Below, piece by piece: positions 32,408 to 32,707 of a stretch of 32,707 nt of DNA. The DNA is from Porticoccaceae bacterium (GTDB taxonomy: Bacteria; Pseudomonadota; Gammaproteobacteria; Pseudomonadales; Porticoccaceae): assembly GCA_029238255.1 (NCBI GenBank), contig JAQWGK010000046.1, positions 1-32,707 on the forward strand, given 5' to 3'. Every line of letters begins with the position of its first letter. The first letter of the stretch is position 1. The notes under the pieces were generated by a model, which was not told where the DNA came from, did no database searches, and worked only from the letters and a program-made list of their open reading frames with translations. A program made the translations under genes and the position numbers.

Positions 32408-32707
32408 ATGAGACCCAGCAGCAGAGCGATCAACTATAGGCCACCGCAGAGCATAGATCTGGTGATAACTATGTTTCTCTGTATGTTTGCTATAGCTCTA
32501 AGCGCCGAGTCAGCCGCTCAAACCATCACTACAGAGATTCCGGAAAGCGACCCGATCAGCGACTATCTGGAAGCCATAGAAACAGCCGAGGCCGAGACCA
32601 GCGCCTATTCTGCAGAACTTTCCGATCTCTACTTTGGCCTCGGGAAGTCACATTTTTCCAAACGTGAATATGAGAGTGCACGTCGCGCCTATCAACGGGG
32701 CATGCAG
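32408..32707 (+). CDS. Exported TPR-repeat protein, N-terminal 100 codons
   Basis: This is the start of a gene cut by the right window edge. The ATG at 32408 follows GGGAG with six bases of spacing. The first residues MRPSSRAINYRPPQ are basic, a hydrophobic stretch (DLVITMFLCMFAIALSA, about 17-33) follows, and ESAAQ supplies a plausible signal cleavage region. The mature part is acidic and reaches a helix pair, YFGLGKSHFSKREYESARRA, that fits a tetratricopeptide repeat. The frame stays open for all 300 bases. The function cannot be told; TPR lipoproteins and periplasmic scaffolds are the obvious classes. Confidence 0.75.
   Translation, partial: MRPSSRAINYRPPQSIDLVITMFLCMFAIALSAESAAQTITTEIPESDPISDYLEAIETAEAETSAYSAELSDLYFGLGKSHFSKREYESARRAYQRGMQ

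Noticed and set aside
1-32707. CRISPR arrays, insertion sequences, prophage genes and tRNA genes
   Set aside because: No regularly spaced repeats, transposase or integrase motifs, terminal inverted repeats or cloverleaf sequences were seen on either strand.

Overview
The window looks like the chromosome of a marine gammaproteobacterium. The translation and replication genes (rpsF/rpsR/rplI, dnaB, rpmE, priA, rlmB, rlmJ) are gammaproteobacterial in sequence. GC content looks moderate, about half. A multi-domain GH16 laminarinase-type lipoprotein, an NhaC-family sodium/proton antiporter and a carboxyspermidine-type polyamine cluster suggest an oligotrophic coastal lineage such as SAR92/Porticoccaceae or a relative. 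That placement is inference; no rRNA or tRNA gene was seen to anchor it. No CRISPR array, insertion sequence, integrase or prophage gene was seen. Most of the window is densely packed core genome.

Layout. 1-2180 (minus): ilvI-ilvH for branched-chain amino acids, with a recognisable promoter and a leader of about 230 nt. 2277-2762 (plus): a small exported DUF4124 protein. 2776-5621 (minus): dnaB-panC-panD. 5671-7946 (minus): the ribosomal operon rpsF-rpsR-membrane protein-rplI, bracketed by a good promoter with a GC-rich discriminator and a strong terminator. 8002-9531 (minus): a CDP-alcohol phosphatidyltransferase and rlmB. 9622-12564 (plus): an RDD membrane protein, glpK and rlmJ. 12572-13570 (minus): trhO. 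13961-17142 (plus): an isopenicillin N synthase-like 2-oxoglutarate/Fe oxygenase, then the GH16 lipoprotein with its own terminator. 17141-22388 (minus): the polyamine operon speA - carboxy(nor)spermidine dehydrogenase - nspC - speB. 22557-24145 (minus): lapA-pyrF and rpmE, each with a terminator or promoter. 24166-27000 (plus): priA and an FtsN-like SPOR protein. 27102-30876 (plus): nhaC, an exported M28 protein resembling glutaminyl cyclase, and an exported M20 amidohydrolase. 30903-32108 (minus): a class III CoA-transferase. 32408-32707 (plus): the start of a TPR protein cut by the window edge.

How the genes work together. The polyamine operon encodes a complete route arginine -> agmatine -> putrescine (SpeA, SpeB) and then putrescine plus aspartate semialdehyde -> carboxyspermidine -> spermidine (dehydrogenase, NspC), with no S-adenosylmethionine-dependent SpeD/SpeE genes here. 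The GH16 lipoprotein would act on beta-1,3-glucans at the cell surface. The nhaC/M28/M20 run pairs a sodium antiporter with two exported peptide- or amide-acting metalloenzymes.

Most unusual observations. (1) In the GH16 domain, the strand that normally begins the fold (W-S-D-E-F) is absent from the N-terminal side and instead forms the last residues of the protein, the signature expected of a natural circular permutation. (2) The M28 protein carries the active-site pattern of animal-type glutaminyl cyclases and abuts nhaC. (3) DnaB has an insertion just before Walker B. (4) Usual gene neighbourhoods are rearranged: lapA-pyrF without lapB, and priA plus SPOR without argS or hslVU.
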